Below, in pieces: positions 10,535-22,565 of a stretch of DNA of 64,000 nucleotides. The DNA comes from Ceratodon purpureus. Lineage: Eukaryota > Streptophyta > Bryopsida > Pseudoditrichales > Ditrichaceae. The notes beneath the pieces were generated by a model. The model worked only from the letters and a program-made list of their open reading frames with translations. It was not told where the DNA came from and ran no database searches. The position numbers were made by a program, and so were the translations under genes. The stretch spans positions 15,942,930 to 16,006,929 of the forward strand of contig CM026427.1 in the NCBI GenBank assembly GCA_014871385.1, read 5' to 3'. Each line of letters begins with the position of its first letter. The stretch's first letter is position 1.

Positions 10535-13216
10535 ATGGATTCCGAAGACGAGGAGGCGATGGTGAAGCAGGCTGGCAGGCGTACCTTCGCTGCTCTCCGT
10601 CCGGTGTGCATGAAGCTGCTGCAGACCGTCACCACGCAGCCAGATGCGTGTGCCGAGCTGCTGATCGCCTTGCAGGGGGTTGTGAGGACGGAGCCTGGTG
10701 CGGGCCTTCAAGCATGCTTAGAGTAAGCAATCGCCGTTCACTCGCATCGAAAAATTCCTACCGTGCTGTTTTGGATTTTTGCTTGTTCCGGTTTTGCTTG
10801 TTCTTCACAGTTCATGCAATGTGGGAATTCGAGCGTCGACATGTATTGGTGAATTGGGGAGGGTTTATGTCTGTGGAGTAGTTCAATTGGAGCTGGGCTT
10901 AAGATGAGATTTCTTTTGTCTTCGTGACGAGCTTTATCGGTGTCGCTATTTGACAATCACGACGGCAGCGGTTGGATTGCTACATGGCTGTCTTGTGATG
11001 TGATTTCCTGTGTTGTTTTCGGCTACAGCTATTTGTTATTTCCTCTTGTGATGCTTCTGGATGCGGCAGTCGCATGCCGAGAGAGGAAAGGTGTCGAAGG
11101 ACACAGGCGGTTGAATGTGGGCGACAAGGTGGCAGAGGGTGTGCTGGTGTGCTTCAGGGCAGTTCTGGAGAAGTGCCCCTGTCAATCTGTATCTCAGGTG
11201 CCGCTCTTACAAATTGTTCATTGACTAGTTTATGTCGATTTTGCGCACTTTGTTGTATCATTGTTATTCGTGTCTTTGACAGGTCTTTCTCTTCTTCTTG
11301 CAGATGACCACTTTGATTGGTAAGCTGACGAAAGCTGCCTTGCTCTCGCCAGTAGAGGCCTCGGAGGAGTTCCGACATGGGATAGTTATGTGCATACGGT
11401 CTGTTTTTCAGGCTTTGCAACCATGCAAGTCGGTATCATGCGGTTGTAAATATGTTCTCCCACCGCCGTTGAGCATATTGCATCGAGATCCTGGAGAGCT
11501 CTACGAAGGGTACACTCACACCGCAATGGAAATTGATGAAGATGTGATTGATGAAGAGTTTACAACAATCGATTATGCGACTCCAGAGCCATGCCCATTA
11601 GGGTTTCTGCACTCACTGGACATGGGCCCTGCAATTGGGCATCTTCTGTCTTTGCTTCTGCAGGTTTGTTGCGCTCTCACTGAAGAGTCTCAAAATTTTG
11701 TTTGGAGGTCCCGGTATTGAGTTCACCTAGTGTAAGTTGTTGCGCTACCTCCTCGTGTAATGGTGAATTTTGTGCTTTCTCTATTCTTGATAAATATTTT
11801 GTTGGGGGTCTACTGTATTTTAGATTGCACACTGAGAGGCGGCAGTACGCGGTGTTGGAAGTGGCAAACTGTGAGAAGATACTTTATCAACACTCCGTGT
11901 TATTCTTCTGAAGCTGGTCTTGTCTCTGCTGATTTTCCAACTTCATGATGATACTTTTATTTTAACGCATTGTCGTGCCTCTTCTTTCTGAAAAGTTTAG
12001 TTAGGATTGTCTGAAGGGCTTCTTCTTAGTGAGTGAATTGACTCTCTTGCAGGTTGGTAATGCAGATGCGCTGGCATTTTTCTTTCCTGGGGTGGTGAGT
12101 GTCCTCACGAAAGCTATACGCAGCTCCACGGTGACAAGCAAGCGGTCTGTGATAACAGCAACTTACAAATCGGTAGGGGCAGCAGGAAGCACTGGGGCTT
12201 CAGAAGAAAGTCTAAGAGGATTAACGGAATTGCTAGTCCTAGTAATAGCAGACTCTCGGTTCTGGGCCTGCTTGTCGGAGATGGATTCTACGTCCAGTGA
12301 CACGGGCTCCAACATGGATCAAGTGGGGGCAGGTCTTGAAAAACTTCAGATTGTGCTTCTCAAAGAGGATACAAAAAGTGCTGAAGAGTCTCTCCAAGTG
12401 TCTGCGGATTCCGAGGAGAGTAGTTTGTCAGTTGGTTTAAGTTCCTCCCATAACAGAGCAGCAGTGAATGCGGGGGCACCAACACCAGGCTCTCCACTGC
12501 GGGTGGAGCGTGATCGTAAATGGTTAGAATCGACCGTCACGCGTTTGGAAAATATGCTTTCTATTAATCTGCCATCGGTGAGTAGCCCTCATTAGTCATA
12601 TTTTTTACACTGTGTTATTTAGGTTGACCACTGCTACGTGTATCTACAAATATAGGTCATCCTTTCCGTGGCCTTATTTGAAGAGCTGCAGTAAACAGAG
12701 ATTGCAATTGTGGATGAAAATATTTTCAAGTCACTAAACATGGTGATGTTGGTTGCTGAATAAATAGCTCTGTGGGCATCCCTCTGCGGCGGTGAGGTTG
12801 GCAGTTGTGGAATCTGCTGCTCTGCTTCTCTTTTCCTGTGGTGGCACGCTTGAGAGTTGCCTGCGTTGTTTCTGGTAAGAGTGATCATTTTTCTTCATAA
12901 TACGAACCTTCTTCCAAAATCAGATGTACATATTGTAGTCAAGGTTGGAAGTTAAACACCACATTCTCTTAATTGCAATAAGGACACCGTTTTTTATGAG
13001 GGGGGCTTTTGTTGCCATCACCATGGTACGCCTTTGCCTCAGTTTAGACACCTTTATCTAGTTCCTAGTGGGCCTGAATGGATCCTTCCATCTGGTCTTC
13101 TGATATATGTTTATGAAGTGCAACAGTTTGGAATTTCATTGGATGAGCACTATTACATGCTGCAGGAGTGCTTATTGGCGTTAGCTTGTGACGAATGGCA
13201 ATATGTTGCATTTTAA
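10535..13216 (+). pseudogene. TTI1: 5' half of TTI1 (TELO2-interacting protein 1), truncated
   Basis: TTI1 is the HEAT-repeat scaffold of the TTT complex that matures PIKK kinases such as TOR and ATM. Exons recognised: 10535-10722 (MDSEDEEAM start), 11029-11197 (YLLFPLVMLLDAAV), 11304-11663 (MEIDEDVIDEEF, LGFLHSLDMGPAIGHLLSLL), 12053-12577 (GNADALAFFFPGVV, RDRKWLESTV), 12768-12874 (HPSAAVRLAVVESAALLLF) and about 13166-13210 (ECLLALACDEW). The first three join in phase. The exon expected between 11664 and 12052 is only faintly visible, with its frame lost near 11840. The 12874 donor leaves a phase that would hit a stop in the next piece. The family is about 1300 residues; everything after the first HEAT repeats is missing, and a GBP gene begins 150 bases later in the same orientation. 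Identification is by remembered motif order. Confidence 0.7.
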
Positions 13217-13362
13217 ACAGAGTTTGTGATGCAGGTTCATGATTGATAAACTATAAGGAGAGAGCCTAAATCACCGAAGTGTACACAAGGGAGGAAGGAG
13301 GAACTGACTGAAGTCCACTATTCATCAATTGTTTGCACTGGTGGATTGCGAAATAACTGAAG

Positions 13363-16300
13363 ATGATGTCGAGATTTGGTTTCGGGACTCCACAGAAGTC
13401 TCCAAAACCAAAAGAACCTGAACCAGAGCCTGAGAAGGCAGTTGTTATCCAAACCAAGCGATCAGAGTATGATACCAAGAGTGTTGCGGGTAGTCCGGCT
13501 CGTCGTCTTCGACTTGTGTATTGTGATGATAGAGGGAAATTCAAGATGGAACCAGAGGCGGTGGCGGCCTTACATATGGTGAAAGGTCCTCTTGGCGTGG
13601 TAGCTGTTTGTGGGCGTGCGCGGCAGGGGAAGAGTTTTATCTTAAACCAGGTTTGTTCAGCATAGTAACTTCAATATCAATTCAAGGGGTTTTGGCAGGA
13701 AGACCCCAGTCGGTCATGGAGCAAACGATAATGGTTCATGACTGGCGTTGGTTATGCTCTTAAGCATCACTTTCATTTCGCTATCAGAGCATTGGACAGT
13801 CTTGAAACACATTATCGAGTAATCATAATACGTGGAAACTGCATAATATTAATACTGCTTGTTGAAAATGAAACTGTTATAATCTCCATGTAAACTTCTT
13901 TCTCGTTTATAATTGTTGGAGTCTGGTTTCTTCGGAGTTCCCTAGTCCGGTTTTTTTGAATTAATATAATCACATGATTATAGAAATTATGACTCACTCT
14001 GGAAGGACTAATTATTTAAGTTTGCTCTGTTTTCCTTCTATACAGCTGCTTGGCCGGAGTAGTGGTTTTACTGTTGCTCCCACACATAGACCTTGCACGA
14101 AAGGCTTGTGGATGTGGAGTTCCCCTGTGAAGAGGACAGCTCCTGATGGCAGTGAAAACAGTTTCTTACTTCTAAACAGTGAAGGGATAGATGCCTATGA
14201 TCAAACTGTAAGTTCTTCATTTTTTCCTTGGATTTGGAGGCAATTTTGTTCTTGCCTGGACTAGATCCTGCTGTTTAGAGGTGGATTTCACTTGGGTGCC
14301 TTACCTTTGGAGAGTATTTCTACACAATCCTTCTCTCTTTCAGTGTGCGAAATCTATTTTTGTTTTCAGAGTGTTTCTTACCTTTGAGTATCTGCAAACT
14401 TGACAGGGGACATACAGCACGCAGATCTTCTCCTTGGCAGTCTTACTGTGAACTATGTTTGTTTACAATCAGGTAAGTCTTCAGTAAAACAGGCAATATG
14501 CTTAAATGTGTACTTACTTATTCAGTTATTCTAATGATGTTCCTGCGTGTGCACATGGAATTTTCATACTTGAACCGGACAAGCTCCAGTAATATCAGGA
14601 ACTGTGTTTTTTGTAAGAATCATTGCTATTTTGAGCATTGAGGTAACCTGGGTGTATTATTTGGGCTTGAACAGATGGGTGGCATTGATGAAGCAGCTGT
14701 GGACAAATTATCTCTCGTGACAGATAATTTCAAACACATTCAAGTCCGAGCATCGTCATCTTTCAAAGGAGCTTCGGCTTCTGAGCTTGGACAATTCTCC
14801 CCACTTTTCCTGTGGTTGCTCCGGGTGAGTTTCGTGCCTTTCTACTTTTACAGCCTGTTCTTGGGCTTGTTATAGGCTTGGAGTTGGTAGCTTAGCCAGG
14901 GTAAGGAGAGGCACTGAACGTAAATACGCATTGGAGAACAGAGAGTTGCAATCTTTTTCATGCGCAATCTTTTTCATGATTTCATAATTTCATGACCGTT
15001 CCTGGCGCTCAAAATCATTAGTTTTCCCTGCAAGAACGTGTTGCGTTTTTCTACTTTCGAACACCAACTAGTTATAAACCATTTACGGGGTTTGTTGCAG
15101 GATTTCTATTTGGATTTGACTGAAGATGGCCGTCGTATCACTCCAAGGGACTATTTGGAGTCAGCTTTGCAGCCTATTCCTGGCACTGGGAAAGCCATCG
15201 CTTCAAAGAACGAGGTTCCTTCAGCACACTTATAGTTATTGGTTTCCTTCCTGACTTTAGCCAGCCCGGATCTGCATGGCTGTTTTCCGTGATAGATCTG
15301 TGATGCTTGGAAATACACTCCAAGTGATTCTTGTCCCCCCATCCCTTTAATTAATCTAAGTCACTTGTTTTTTGAAATCTCCAGATTCGAAACTCCATTC
15401 GGGCTTTGTTTCCTGAGCGTGATTGTTTCACGCTTGTTCGGCCTCTGAACGACGAGAAACAGCTGCAGAAACTTTACCAAATCAACGTGAGTCCGGCTGT
15501 ACCTCAGTCGTGACTTCTACAAGTTTTAATGTGATTTAATAAGATTGAAGTTGATTTCTCAAACAGCGTTTTGATTTGTAGCTTATTTTTCTACTCTCAT
15601 GCTATTGATGTAATAGCTGCCTCTCGTATGTTGATCGTCTGTTGATCGTTTTTCAGATGGACAAAGTGCGACCAGAGTTTAGATCAGGACTTGATGCTTT
15701 GACGAAGTATATATTCGAGAGGACGAGACCAAAACAGCTGGGATCACTTCTGATGAATGGGCCCATGTTTGCTGGGTTAACTCAATCCTTTCTAGATGCC
15801 ATCAATGCCGGTGCCGTTCCCACCATATCAACTTCTTGGCAGGTTAGTTTTTTGGAGCTGAGAAACCTCTCTGCGACCAATGTACTTTATGATTGCAGTG
15901 TAGATCCTGCTTCCTTTTTTTTACGTGTGCTTTCGACTGCTGCTCCATTTTACCATATTATCACGATGATTCTTAATTGGCATGACCGGGACCACAAAGA
16001 GTTATGATTAATTAGGGTCGATTTATCTGTTTCTTTTCCCTAAGTACTGACTTTCAAGTGCCCGAGCAGAACGTGGAAGAGAACGAGTGCCGACGGGCTC
16101 ATGACATGGCAATTGAGAAGTACAACCAAGCCTTCAAGAAGGATGTTATTTCTGATGAGGTGAGTCGTCAGTATCTTGTTCAATTTGGATGAAGATATTT
16201 ACGGCACTCAGATGTTTGTTCGGCCTTCACTTCATGCTAGACACATGCATGCTAAGAAATGGAGAACTTTGCGAGAACAGAGTCGTTACAGATAATGTGA

Positions 16301-18850
16301 AATTCAAGTGCTGACCAGCTTGAGAATGTTGTTGTCCCCTGAATGCAGGTTGCTCTGCAAGAAGCCCAAGAAGAAGCTGTGCAGGCAGGGTTTTCTGTTT
16401 ATAATTCTGAGGCTGTTGGAACTGGACCTGTTCGAAGAAACTACGAGAAGCTACTGCATGCCAATTTCAAGCGACAGTTTGAGGTATCTCTTATAGCTGT
16501 GAAGAATGATTCTTTGAACTTCGGTGTTGATTTCTGGTGCCATTTCAAGGATTTTAGTTGTTGAGATATGTAATTGCATAAGTTCGTTTGATGTTTACAG
16601 TGCCTCTTTTCTTTTTTTGACACAACTACAGGAGTTCAAGCGAAAATCGTCCATGGAAGCAGAGCTGAGATGTTTAAGAGCAGTGGGCACGATGGAAGAG
16701 AAGTTGAGAAATGCTTGTAATGCTCCGGAGGCAACCTACGAGTCCGTTATTAAGGTATGTACTCGTTTCCTTTCTTTGGTTTTTGTATTTGTAGTTTCTT
16801 CTGTGTTCATTACGGGCTCATTTGTCATATCAGAAGTAATTACCATTTTGTTTCGAAGGGTATTGACAGAAGCTTCTCTTTTTGCAGGCCTTGGACGGTT
16901 TGGTAGCTGAATACGAGGCTCAAGCAACTGGTCCTGTGAAATATCAGAAGCTCGTCCAGTTTCTGCAAAAAAGGTATTTTCAAAGTTCTTTTCAACGAAG
17001 AAATTCTGCATTTATACGTAGACTTGCTATGTAAGTAAGGCCACAGAATTCTCTTACGTATGGAAAGGAGTGCATTCGATTTGATAGTACTAGGGTGAAA
17101 CTTGCGTGGTTTTGTAATAATTACTTTTGAATTGCAGTTTTGCTGGACCCGTACAAGATCTTGTAAAACGAGCAAGTGACAAAGCAGCAGCAGAGTATTC
17201 AAGCCTCGTATTGAAAGGACGTTCTCTGGGAGAGCGTTTGGCTTTCTCATCTAAGCAGACCGAAGCTGCTCAACGCGATGCACAAGACTGGAAGAAGCGC
17301 TATGAAAATATCATGAATGATTACAACAGAGCTTCCGAGAATGCAGCTTCTGAATATGCAAATGTACAGAAGAAAGTGACTGCTTTAGAAGAGAAGAACT
17401 CAACTCTTTCTGCTCAAGTCGAGGGTGCCAGGAAAGAGTCCTATGACTGGAAGAGCAAGTATGAGCAGTATCATTTCGCACAGAGAGCTGAGACCGAGAG
17501 ACTGAACGCTGAGATTGCATCTTTCCAGGTATTACACAATCCAGATTTTATTATGCATTTGCTATTGAAGTCACGTACCTGAATCAGATTTTGGAAGATT
17601 GAAGTACTCTTAATTGTTGTGTTTTGAACTGTTTTATTCTTGAAGTGTGCTTACGCAGTACCTCTCAGAAATTGCTTCCCATATCAGTATATTCTGCATC
17701 TAGATTTACGTTTTGGCATGCGAAATGACTCTTTCCTTGTTATTAACTGCGAACAATGCTTGCAGAATCGGTCTAATTCTGCAGGGGCAAGGTTGTCAGC
17801 AGTGAAAGAGCAATCAGAGTCAGCTAGAGCAGAGGCTGCAGAATGGCAGAGAAAGTACGAATCGCCAACTGCTGATACTAAGGTTGCTGTTGGGAAGGCA
17901 ACGTCGCAAAAGGAGCGAGCACTGAAGCAAGCGCAGGCACGTGAGGATTCTATGCGAGCAGAATATGCCCAGAGAATCTCTGAAAAGGTGCTCTTCTTTG
18001 CTCATCATATTCTACTCTTCTATAGAAGAAAGATTGAAACATAAGCCATCGAAATGGTGATATTAGAAACGACTTCCTTGGATTAGGCCTGGAAATGCGT
18101 CTGTGTAGTAAATATCTATTGGAAGAGTATTTGGATATGAGAGTGAGGTGTACTGTTCTCCTAAGTTTTCCTGCTGTGTGAGTTACTTTTTGACATCAGC
18201 ATTGTAGAGTCTTTCCACCTGTGACTTAAGGAGTTCATTACGATATGATACTTTTAGACTCTCTTAATATATTTGTGATGGCTTTTGAGCGCTTAGTGCT
18301 TGTGTGTTTTTGTCCGTGGCTGTTGTATATCAATTCGGTGTTTATTTTGCATTGTTTTTCCAGACTTTTCTCATTATATTAGAACATGAATTCTTGTTAC
18401 AGGAGCAAGAGACAAAAGATTTGACGGCGAAATTAGAGGCGTCGGAGCGACGCATTGCTGGGCTGTCTACTCGCCTTAATGTAATGTACCCGCATCTTTT
18501 GTCTTCATTTCTAAGTTGAAGCATACCGTAAAATAAACTGAAATTCGAGGTCTTGGCACTAAGGAAATTTGGGGAATTTTTGTTCACGAGTTGTGTTTAA
18601 TTGTGCAGAATCTTGAATTCAAAACATCAGGCCAATCTGAAGAATCTGAGAGGTTACGGTCAGAGCTAAAACATGTACAACAAGAATTAGAAGGCACTAA
18701 GTCACAGTCTATCACTCCGAGGAGAGACTTAGAGAAGGCCGAAGAAGACAAGTCACATGCAGAACAGCGGATGAATGAATGTATCAGGAGGATGGAAGAG
18801 GCAGAACACATGAGGAAAATAGCTGAACGGGATTCAAAGCGTTTGGAGGG
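13363..18850 (+). pseudogene. plant guanylate-binding protein (GBP-like GTPase), premature stop and missing 3' end
   Basis: A large dynamin-superfamily GTPase of the plant GBP family. Fifteen exons with perfectly matching phases: 13363-13650, 14046-14207, 14407-14472, 14675-14824, 15101-15214, 15385-15486, 15657-15842, 16070-16159, 16349-16483, 16632-16754, 16888-16973, 17138-17528, 17766-17987, 18403-18480 and 18609 to about 18850. Exon 1 ends in the P-loop GRARQGKSF. Exon 2 has the switch regions (THRPCTKGLWMW, LLNSEGIDAYDQ). Later exons encode the helical and long coiled-coil region. Exon 3 reads GTYSTQIFSLAVLL, then TGA at 14449-14451, then TMFVYNQ, so the stop falls inside the GTPase domain. 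About 810 residues are represented against roughly 1000-1100 in the family. At about 18850 homology ends abruptly, next to a RING gene. Every other splice site is intact, so decay is recent or the TGA is an error. Confidence 0.85.
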
Positions 18851-18924
18851 AATGCACCCCGTCTTGTCGTGTGGACAGAAGTCAACGGTGTGGATACTAT
18901 CTGATGATTACCTGTGGTGTGCAG

Positions 18925-21795
18925 ATCTGTGCTCGAGCATCGGCAGCGTGAGGCACAGCAGAAGTGCAAGGGATTGGACGGGGCACTGGCGGAGAGGCAG
19001 AAATCAGTGCGAGAGGAAGAGCTCAGCTGCGCGAACATACGGCGACGGCGTGAGAGCTTGGTGGCACACTTCAACGAAGTAAGAACGGAAATCGGTTCAG
19101 AGGGTAGCGAGATCCAGAGAGTGGGGGAGACCGAAATGGAGGAAGAGAAGGAGCTCCGGATACTTGATAAGGACCTCGAGTTTGGAGAACACATTCTCAG
19201 CAGGGAGAGTGCAAGGACGGAAGAGCTCCGGAAGGAGCAGCAGGGGCTGGAGGAGGACTTGAAAAAGATTGAGAGAGAGATAACCCTACGTCAGATGGGC
19301 GCAGTACGAGCGGAGCTCTGGGTGGCAAAGTTAACTGATCAAGTGCAGCTCATGGCCGAAGGTTCAGGGATGGGAACGACACCGCTGCCTATTCGCAATC
19401 CTAGACAACCAGAGCTGGGCAGGACGATGGTTGTTTATCTTGAGAACTGCCCTGTTTGTGGCTACAACTTCAAGTGCCTTAATGCTTCCATAGCTGACTG
19501 CGGGTGCGTGTACCATCATTTCTGCTTGGCAGCGTGGTTAAGTGACGGGAGGAGGCAGTGTGCATATCGAGGATGCGAGAAGGAATTCTGCGCCGATTGG
19601 ATGGCGAGTTTCGGAGCGAATCAAGTCCGCATACCTCCATTGCGGCAGCCCAAACAGGAGGGTCTCCTGGTTACATTCAACAGGGTTGAATCTGGGAATG
19701 TCGGTGCAGCCGGGTCTACAAACTGTAAGTACCGAAGTTCAGTGTAGAAGGATTGCATTGGAGTGTACCCCTTCTGCATGTGCAAGTGGTTAAGTGCTGT
19801 ACACTTGATTTCCGCTTTTCGTAGCTCTAAGTTGAGGTGGTCAGTGGAAATGTTGATATTCACACTTAGGGTAGTACGGGGCAGAGTTGGAGGTATAGTG
19901 GAGTCATTCGCTTCGACCCTGCAAGAGTGATCACCTTGAGACATGCGGCGTTTCACGTGAGGAGCAGTGTGGGGGCCCTGAATCACTTTAGGATTACTGT
20001 CGAAGGGCCTTCGCAGTGCCATGTCCGTGCCTGGCACAAAGCAGCCGCTTCGCTTTCCGTTTCCACTTCACTTATTCACTTTCTGCGCAGCGGGGTTTGA
20101 ATGTGGCACATCCCCGGAGTACGTACAGTCACTTCCACTGTCGAAGTGCTGCCATGGGACCGATTCAGTTGCAGCGTCCTCTGATTGCTTCCTCTCACTT
20201 TAAGGGGTCCGGAGAAGTTCCTCGACTGTGCCCTGGCACTTACCCTTCGGTTTGCCAGTTGGACTTCCACTTTACGACGTCCTATATTCAATGTTTTCTT
20301 GGGGGAGCCGGGTGGCCCACTTTGTAATCCCTGTACTTCCACTGTATTGCCCACGGAGAGTAGCTCTTTATGCGACAGTGTCACTGTGTACTTCAGTGTC
20401 ACTTAGGTCAGTGGCGGTGCGGTGGCCTGCTTGGCCCCAGCCAGTGCATTGTCTCCACTGGAGTGCCCACGGGGACACTCGGCCACTTCTGATCAGCTGG
20501 AGAAGTGCCGCGCCACTGGCATGCCACTTTAGATTCGGTGTAGTGTTCACTTCCACTTTAGTTTCACTTGGGTCTTGTGAATTCACTGGAAGTACACTGT
20601 AACTCGAAATCAGGTATTGCACAGTGACACTGTCGGACTTGATGTTTTCGAGGGATCACCTTTAACATTGCTTCAGCATGTTTGGTACAATGCATTGACA
20701 TCCGTATGTAAGTTTTTCAAGCGATTTACTTTAACATTGCTGCAGCATGTTTGATTCAATGCATGGACATGTATGTAAGTTTCGCGTGATTGAAGTTTAG
20801 GAGCTGATGCACCGAACATGTTCACTTTTGCTGGTGCAGTTCAGGTGCCGTCTGTGTCGGGAACACCGGTCTCTCAGCGACACGAAGGACCAGGGACGCC
20901 ATCGTCGGGACAGTTGGGCACTCCCGCCTCTGGAAGCTGGAGGACACCGACAGGGAGTGTGAGCAGGATAAACGTGCTCGGGAAGTCTGTGCAACTAGAG
21001 GACGTGCCCAGCCGAGGCATTGTGAGGACTCCGAAATCCGGGTCCCGGTCAAACCTAGGATCAGGAACAGGCCGGACTTCCGATGAGAGTATAGTTTTTG
21101 GGGAAGACGATGTTTGCCTCAGTCAGGCGCCACCGGCTTCGTTTCTGGCGCTAGAAGGGACCCGCGGTAATGTGGGGGAAACCATCATCCCGGAGACACT
21201 CGCAGTGACTGACGGGGGAGTACAGGGATATATGCAAGAGCCAACGCCGAAGTCCGGCATTCCTAACATGCCTCTGAGTGACGACGAGGATGTGGAAGTT
21301 GCAGAAGTAGCAAAAGAGAGTACCGTGCCGGACAGGGCCATGAGTGAGGAAACTGAACGGGAAACGTCGCCTGCTAGCAAAGGAGTCGTGGAGTGGGCGT
21401 TGCCAGCATCAGAGTTTCAATCACTTGAAGCGGACACGGTAAGTGCTGACATCCAGGCAGAACCGGGCTCCTCCCCAAAGGTTGACAAGAAAAATTCGCA
21501 GGGAACACGTCCACAGAGCACACGCCGACAGGCGGCCCTGCACAATAAACTCTGCCCGTCCCCGGTTGTCACTCCTGGGAGTGCAAGTGATGCAGGTAAA
21601 GAGCCAGCGACAAAGAAGGCAACTCTGGGGCGAGGTCGATCCATCCAAGGCGGTGCAAGGGGAGAGAAAGGGACAAACATGAAGCCACTTGCACAAATTG
21701 GATTACAGGAGAAATTCAGAGCTCCGGCCGTGGTCAGTGATGCCGGGAAGGGTCGAGGCCGTGGAGGCAAGGTAGGAAAGAGGAAGCGTGACTGA
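18925..21795 (+). CDS. coiled-coil/RING-type zinc-finger protein with disordered basic tail (5' end not found)
   Basis: Two exons join in phase: 18925-19724 and 20840-21795. The acceptor TGTGCAG precedes 18925, donor GTAAGT follows 19724 and acceptor GGTGCAG precedes 20840. The first exon encodes about 150 residues of Glu/Arg-rich coiled coil, then a C-x2-C...C-x-C-x4-H...C...C zinc-binding region (CPVCGYNF, DCGCVYHHFCLAAWL, CAYRGCEKEF), RING-like. The second exon is disordered, with repeated GTP/TPxSG patches, an acidic centre (SDDEDVEVAEV) and an Arg/Gly/Lys end (KGRGRGGKVGKRKRD) likely to be a nuclear signal. No in-frame ATG opens the first exon, and it requires an incoming phase of 2, so upstream exons are missing, lost, or supplied by the adjoining GBP sequence. 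A ubiquitin-ligase role is possible but unproved. Confidence 0.55.
19725..20839 (+). other. 1.1-kb intron rich in CACTT/CCACTT motifs
   Basis: Lies between the two exons of the RING gene. From about 20030 to 20600 the motifs CACTT, CCACTT and CACTG recur every few dozen bases in both orientations. The sequence is like the CACTT-rich duplicated block at 30.98-31.41 kb. No gene is supported. Confidence 0.55.
20645..20785. repeat. 69-bp tandem duplication
   Basis: TTAACATTGC and the following GCAGCATGTTTG...AATGCAT...GACAT...TATGTAAGTTT pattern occur twice, at about 20662 and 20731, period 69. It lies near the 3' end of the RING-gene intron. Confidence 0.65.
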
Positions 21796-22565
21796 GGTAC
21801 ACAGCAGGAGAGGTCCATCCTAGTGATGTAGTAGTCACTTGAGCTGGTGAATTTTGTCCACCCCATTTTCAGAGTGTACCGCACCGTGCGATGCAGGGGA
21901 GACGCAGAGAAGGCAGGTGCGTACGCTTGGTTCGGATTTACGGTATTGGGCAACTCACTCCGTTCTAGCTGTATGTAAGAGCGGCTCAGTACATAGGAAT
22001 TTTACCGGCCATATGAATATGATCATAGCCATCTTGGTAGGGAGCTCTCTGAAATTTTCATGATAATACAGGCATCGAGATCAGGGCATGCTAAAGAGCA
22101 CAGTAGCACTGTGTATTTTTGTTGCCTTGTAAGAAAGTTTAAGATATCTATTCGAGGATTCATTGTACTTTTTGTGAACTGTGCAAGCCCTGCTAGCTAC
22201 GGCTTTCTTCATTGGGAGTATCTGTATTGTGATCGCAAGGGTGGATCGTTGTGATTATGTTGGAGGTTTTGGATTATGTTGTGTGGGAGTGAGTTGTCTT
22301 GGGAATTGCGCCGGGGGAGGGTTTTCTTTCTTCGTTTGGGGTTAGTTTTGGTGTGTGGATCGGATGAGTGGGGGGAGGTGAGAGTGTCGGTGTGGGGTTG
22401 AATTGGGGGGCTGAGTGGGGGGAGTTTAGATGGGGATGGGTTCTGGGGGTTGGTTTGGAGGGTGGATTTTAGGGTATGGTGAGTGGGGATTTGTGTGTTG
22501 GTGAGTTTAGGTTGTGGAGAGGAGGAAGGGGGATGTGGTTTACTGGTTTTGTGAGAATGGTTTTG

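Noticed and set aside
14449..14451. TGA in GBP exon 3 as selenocysteine
   Set aside because: Land plants are generally thought to lack selenocysteine insertion, and the position is not a redox Cys in the family.
21417..21953. 178-codon minus-strand ORF opposite the RING-gene tail
   Set aside because: Mirror of the low-complexity Arg/Gly/Pro coding exon on the plus strand, whose splice phases support the plus strand.
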